Source: CAZTAR01 sp043813895 (GTDB taxonomy: Bacteria > Planctomycetota > Phycisphaerae > UBA1845 > UTPLA1). From it: a stretch of DNA of 9,741 bases. A program made the translations under genes and the position numbers. The notes under the pieces were generated by a model. It was not told where the DNA came from, searched no databases, and was given only the letters and a program-made list of their open reading frames with translations. This document shows positions 6,928-9,741 of this stretch, one piece after another (within the stretch, counting starts at the first letter, position 1; each line of letters starts with the position of its first letter). The stretch spans positions 1-9,741 of the forward strand of contig JBDRKQ010000091.1 of NCBI GenBank assembly GCA_043813895.1, read 5' to 3'.

Positions 6928-8928
6928 CTACCGCGGCGTGCCGCCCCCGACCGCAGCCGCGCCCAGGGCCGGGCGAGATGTCGGGGTGGGCGGTGGCAGG
7001 TCGCCGAAGTAGAAGCCGGTTTCCGGATCGGGCAGGCGCTTGGGATCGCCAAGCGGGTGGTCTCTCTGGTTCTTGGCGTAGAGATCAGTCACAATGCGGT
7101 CGACCACGCTGCCGTCTTGATCCAGCGTCAGCGCGACTCCCGCGTCGCCGTTTTCACGAGCTTGCACAAAAACCGCCACATGGCAATCCGGAGAATACCG
7201 GCCGATGGACGGCTGCAAATGGTGCGGAGCAACATGCTTCAGCGCCTCGGGCGGCAGGAAGTACTTGCACCAGACAGGCTTCAGCCGGGCGTCACTGTGC
7301 GCTGGGTCTATGTAATCGTTAAGCGTGCAGCCGCGCTCCGGCCGGAGTGCAAAGATGTAGTCTGCAAGCGGGTAGTCGAGGACCGCATACCTCGGATCAT
7401 CCTTGAGCTTCTCGTCCAGCCCCAGGCAGATCAACAAGCCTGGTTCTGACATCCAGTAGAAGTCGCTGATGCCCCCGTCCTGCCAGACCTGATAGAGAAG
7501 CTTGCCGCCCAAACCGTAGATTCGGAGCACGCGCTGGGAGTATTCGCGGAAATCGGTGACGACAACCTGTCCGGCCCTGCGCCGCTCGATTTCATACGGT
7601 CGCATATTGACAAGCCAGACTGATATAGATGTCGCCAGAGCGATCATTGCAGCGATCGTACAGCAGCCTATGGCAGTCGCGGTCTTGGGATGGCGCACGA
7701 TCCACCGCATCGTGCGCGTCCACGCGGTCGGCGGTCGGGCTTCGATCGGTTCGCCGGCGAGGTGACGCCGGATGTCCTGCGCCAGGTCCGCAGCAGAGGC
7801 ATACCGTCGATCCCGGTCCTTCTCCAACGCCTTCAGCGCGATCGTCTCGACGTTGCCGCGGAGCTTCCGGTTCAGCTCCGACAGCCTCCGCGGGGCCTGA
7901 CCCTTGATGACTTGCGTTGCCTGGTAGATCGTCGTGCTCGACGCCTCGTAGGGCAGCTCGCCGGTCAGTAGTTCGTAGAGCACGACGCCCAGCGAGTACA
8001 CGTCGCTCCGCGTGTCGAGGTCGTGGGGGTCGGCGTCGCACTGTTCGGGGCTCATGTACTGCATCGTGCCGACCAACTGCCCGATGACGGTCTGCTGCGT
8101 CGTGATCGCCAGGTCCGAGTCCGTCGCCCGCGCCACGCCGAAGTCGATGACCTTCGGCTCGCCGGACGAGTCCACCAGGATGTTGGCCGGCTTGAGGTCG
8201 CGATGGATGACGCCCTTCTGGTGGCCGTGGTGGACGCCGTCGCAGACCTTCGCGAAAAGTCGCAGCCGGTCGCGCACGTCAAGCTGCTTCACCGCGGCGT
8301 ATTCGATGATCGTCTTCGCGCCGGGGATGTACTCCATGGCAAAATAGGGAACGGCGTCGCGTCGTTCGTGCTCGGAGGAGGGCGGCGTGTGGGTGCCGGC
8401 TTCGTGGACCTGGGCGATGTTGGGATGCCGGAGCCGGGCGAGGACCTGCGACTCGAACTGGAACCGCCGCAGGGCCGAGCGCGAGGCGATGTTCCGCTTC
8501 ATCACCTTGAGCGCGACGACGCGCCGCGGCTCTTCCTGCACGGCCTCGTACACCGTCCCCATGCCGCCTGCGGCTATCACGCTCTTGATGTGGTACCGGC
8601 CGATGCGTTGACCGACGAGGGGATCCGGGGCATGGTCGTCCAGCAGGCGGGCGGCGCCGCCGTCGCTGTCCGGCGGTTGCATGAAGTCGTCGCCTGCGCG
8701 CTGGTGATGGGCCAGCAGCGACTCGACCTCGGCGCGTAGCTCAGCATCCTCTCCACACTCCTCGGCGACAAACGACGCACGCTTGTCCACAGGCTGCTCC
8801 AGCGCGCGCCCGAACACCGCACGAGCCTGTTCCAAACGCTCCGCGGTCGAACACGGGCAAGCTGCGTCGCGTCCGCCAGACACGTTTTCTTCCGCCGGCA
8901 GCTTCTCTGGCTTTGGTGAATCGCTCAC
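6928..8928 (-). CDS. Transmembrane serine/threonine protein kinase (PknB-type, planctomycete form)
   Basis: A 666-aa membrane kinase predicted to phosphorylate Ser/Thr of cytoplasmic partners. Residues ~30-83 form the N-terminal helical preamble common in planctomycete kinases (AERLEQARAVFGRALEQP, EVESLLAHH). The kinase domain runs ~108-395: glycine loop AAGGMGTVY (119-127, first Gly replaced by Ala), ATP-binding K141, alphaC E159, catalytic loop HRDLKPAN (D244), DFG (D262), GTMQYMSPEQ (287-296), so it should be active. One TM helix (~414-441) follows a basic stretch. The outer domain (442-666) has no TPR or recognisable WD repeats; it contains YWMSEPGLLICLGL (511-524) and ends in a Pro/Thr- and Gly-rich tail. 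The start codon is GTG (8928-8926) with no good Shine-Dalgarno sequence. The first 26 codons lie inside a duplicated repeat (8852-8957), so the very N-terminus may derive from the repeat. The gene follows an ECF sigma gene, a pairing common in planctomycetes, and may act with it. Confidence 0.92.
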   Translation of the reverse strand: MSDSPKPEKLPAEENVSGGRDAACPCSTAERLEQARAVFGRALEQPVDKRASFVAEECGEDAELRAEVESLLAHHQRAGDDFMQPPDSDGGAARLLDDHAPDPLVGQRIGRYHIKSVIAAGGMGTVYEAVQEEPRRVVALKVMKRNIASRSALRRFQFESQVLARLRHPNIAQVHEAGTHTPPSSEHERRDAVPYFAMEYIPGAKTIIEYAAVKQLDVRDRLRLFAKVCDGVHHGHQKGVIHRDLKPANILVDSSGEPKVIDFGVARATDSDLAITTQQTVIGQLVGTMQYMSPEQCDADPHDLDTRSDVYSLGVVLYELLTGELPYEASSTTIYQATQVIKGQAPRRLSELNRKLRGNVETIALKALEKDRDRRYASAADLAQDIRRHLAGEPIEARPPTAWTRTMRWIVRHPKTATAIGCCTIAAMIALATSISVWLVNMRPYEIERRRAGQVVVTDFREYSQRVLRIYGLGGKLLYQVWQDGGISDFYWMSEPGLLICLGLDEKLKDDPRYAVLDYPLADYIFALRPERGCTLNDYIDPAHSDARLKPVWCKYFLPPEALKHVAPHHLQPSIGRYSPDCHVAVFVQARENGDAGVALTLDQDGSVVDRIVTDLYAKNQRDHPLGDPKRLPDPETGFYFGDLPPPTPTSRPALGAAAVGGGTPR

Positions 8929-8957
8929 GTGTCACGCTTGCCCATGCCACCCATTTC
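8852..8957. repeat. Copy 1 of a ~106-bp diverged repeat, overlapping the kinase start
   Basis: This copy is bounded by CACGGGCAAGCTGCGT (8852-8867) and a 23-nt block starting CGCTTGCCCATGCCACCC (8935-8957). The inward-facing octamers GGGCAAGC (8855-8862) and GCTTGCCC (8936-8943) act like short terminal inverted repeats. Copy 2 lies exactly 161 bp to the right. Ungapped comparison by eye gives 16/16 and 22/23 matches at the ends and about 31/67 in the middle, with most of those in the right-hand two thirds. Confidence 0.65.
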
Positions 8958-8976
8958 ATCGCTCGGCAGGGTGTGC

Positions 8977-8999
8977 CACTGGCGGCTTGCCCGCCAGTG
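8977..8999. repeat. Perfect 9-bp-stem hairpin between the two repeat copies
   Basis: CACTGGCGG (8977-8985), loop CTTGC, CCGCCAGTG (8991-8999). The loop and flanks contain a further GCTTGCCC octamer (8985-8992). The hairpin sits in the 55-bp spacer separating the two repeat copies, in the leader of the kinase gene. No T-tract follows on either strand, so it resembles a REP-type palindrome more than a terminator, although it could attenuate sigma-kinase read-through. Confidence 0.6.
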
Positions 9000-9012
9000 C
9001 GCTGTGCACCGC

Positions 9013-9118
9013 CACGGGCAAGCTGCGTGTCCCCTTCTCAGTACCCCCTCTGCTCTCACGATCTCCTCTTGCCTCGGAGCGTTGCACAACTGACCCGCTT
9101 GCCCATGCCACCCGTTTC
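9013..9118. repeat. Copy 2 of the ~106-bp diverged repeat, abutting the sigma stop codon
   Basis: It has the same terminal blocks as copy 1 (9013-9028 and 9096-9118), with GGGCAAGC at 9016-9023 and GCTTGCCC at 9097-9104. It ends 2 bp from the sigma stop codon (9122-9120). Read on the minus strand in the register of the kinase N-terminus, its translation keeps some residues of the kinase start (Pro5, Glu8, Glu14, Val16 and the AACP block at 22-25), starting from TTG in place of GTG. Confidence 0.6.
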
Positions 9119-9119
9119 G

Positions 9120-9692
9120 CTATTCGTCCTTCAGCGCCCGATGCAACCACGCCCTGGCGAACTGCCAATCACTGTCGACCGTGCGCGGCGAGACGCCGAT
9201 CGCCTCGGCCGTGTCGTCCACGCTGAGGCCCGCGTAGTATCGCAGCGATACCACCTCGGCCATGCGCGGGTGGGTCTCTTCGAGCCGCGCCAGCGCTTCG
9301 TCGAGCGCGAGCACTTCGGCCGGGTCCGGTTCGAGGACGGCCGCCGACCGCTCCAGACCGGGAACAGGCTGTTGGCCGCCGTCGCGCTTCATTCTCTTTC
9401 TCTTACGTGCGTCATCAATGCGTATGCGACGCATTGCTCTTGCGGCTGCGGCAAAGAAATGTCGGCGATTGGCATAGGCGCCCTGTTCTCTTCCGAAGAG
9501 CCGCATGTAGGCCTCATGGACCAGTGCCGTCGGCTGAAGCGTCCGCCCAGGGGCCTCGCGGGCCATCTGCTTCCCCGCCAGCTCGTGCAATTCGGCATAG
9601 ATCAACCCCCAGAGCCGCTCCCGCGCCGCCGTGTCACCCTGACCAGCAGCGGCCAGGAGCTGCGTGACGGGCTTGTCCGCCGGCATCGTCAT
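9120..9692 (-). CDS. ECF-type RNA polymerase sigma factor (Sigma70_ECF / TIGR02999-like)
   Basis: A 190-aa alternative sigma factor that would direct RNA polymerase to a dedicated promoter set. Region 2 covers ~8-100, with the family hallmark TLQPTALVHEAYMRLFG (51-67), a RRHFFAAAARAMRRIRIDDAR segment split across 76-96, and a basic KRKRMKRD run. Region 4 covers ~135-188, with the helix-turn-helix GLSVDDTAEAIGVSPRTVD (155-173). Three in-frame ATGs exist. The one at 9692 is chosen because GGGAGGG lies 8 nt upstream, whereas the ATG at 9728 overlaps a perfect -10 box and would be untranscribed; the ATG at 9686 is also possible. No anti-sigma gene is adjacent; the next gene is the Ser/Thr kinase. 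Many planctomycete ECF groups pair with such kinases, so phosphorylation-linked control is a reasonable inference. Confidence 0.92.
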   Translation of the reverse strand: MTMPADKPVTQLLAAAGQGDTAARERLWGLIYAELHELAGKQMAREAPGRTLQPTALVHEAYMRLFGREQGAYANRRHFFAAAARAMRRIRIDDARKRKRMKRDGGQQPVPGLERSAAVLEPDPAEVLALDEALARLEETHPRMAEVVSLRYYAGLSVDDTAEAIGVSPRTVDSDWQFARAWLHRALKDE

Positions 9693-9726
9693 CGAAGCTG
9701 CCCTCCCGACTAGATAGGCTGTGTTC

Positions 9727-9732
9727 ATTATA
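9727..9732 (-). promoter_or_regulatory. Perfect -10 box upstream of the sigma factor gene
   Basis: TATAAT on the minus strand (9732-9727), 34 bp before the chosen ATG at 9692. The predicted transcription start near 9720 leaves a leader of about 28 nt carrying GGGAGGG. The matching -35 would fall beyond the right edge of the window, so it cannot be checked. Confidence 0.5.
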
Positions 9733-9741
9733 CAAGAGCCG

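Noticed and set aside
8023..8739. 238-codon plus-strand ORF opposite the kinase domain
   Set aside because: The Val/Asp/Leu/Arg-rich composition is that of a reverse-strand shadow; all kinase motifs are on the minus strand in the same interval.
8913..9713. 266-codon plus-strand ORF opposite the sigma factor and through the repeat region
   Set aside because: It mirrors the sigma gene and repeat spacer, with no domain signature; the minus strand carries a clear ECF sigma factor.
1..9741. CRISPR array, tRNA, rRNA or insertion sequence
   Set aside because: No regularly spaced repeat array, no cloverleaf or rRNA-like segment, and no transposase reading frame was seen; the only repeats are the pair at 8852-9118.

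Overview
The window looks like a chromosomal segment of a GC-rich planctomycete (Planctomycetota, possibly Phycisphaerae-like). Three things point there: an ECF sigma factor of the planctomycete-expanded Sigma70_ECF/TIGR02999 type, followed by a PknB-type membrane Ser/Thr kinase with a non-TPR C-terminal domain, and a cluster of GGGCAAGC-centred palindromic repeats between them. The assignment is inferred from gene content only; there is no rRNA or other phylogenetic marker. All recognised genes lie on the minus strand, so transcription runs from right to left.

Layout in the direction of transcription. (1) A perfect TATAAT box (9727-9732) precedes an ECF sigma factor (9692-9120). (2) A 191-bp gap made largely of repeats (8929-9119) leads into the Ser/Thr kinase gene (8928-6928), whose GTG start and first 26 codons lie inside one copy of a duplicated ~106-bp element. 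(3) After 247 bp come a GT4-family glycosyltransferase (6680-5490) and, overlapping it by ATGA, an ABC-2-type polysaccharide-export permease (5493-4630); this unit ends at a hairpin region (4592-4614). (4) A second transcription unit has a plausible promoter (4484-4511) and encodes a divergent YchF-like P-loop NTPase (4457-3390), a secreted LPP20-like protein (3366-2236) and a CHASE2 adenylate cyclase (2239-308). The last two overlap by ATGA, so their translation is probably coupled. (5) At the left edge is a very GC3-rich partial minus-strand reading frame (129 to beyond base 1) of unknown identity.

How the genes may work together. Sigma factor plus kinase is the usual planctomycete signalling pair. 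Glycosyltransferase plus permease make and export an envelope polysaccharide, but the permease's ATPase partner is not next to it. The NTPase/LPP20-like/cyclase unit looks like an envelope-sensing cAMP module: a periplasmic accessory protein, a membrane receptor cyclase with all its catalytic residues, and a possible nucleotide-binding regulator. The strongest unexplained signal is the pair of diverged repeat copies exactly 161 bp apart at 8852-8957 and 9013-9118, which also forms the start of the kinase gene.
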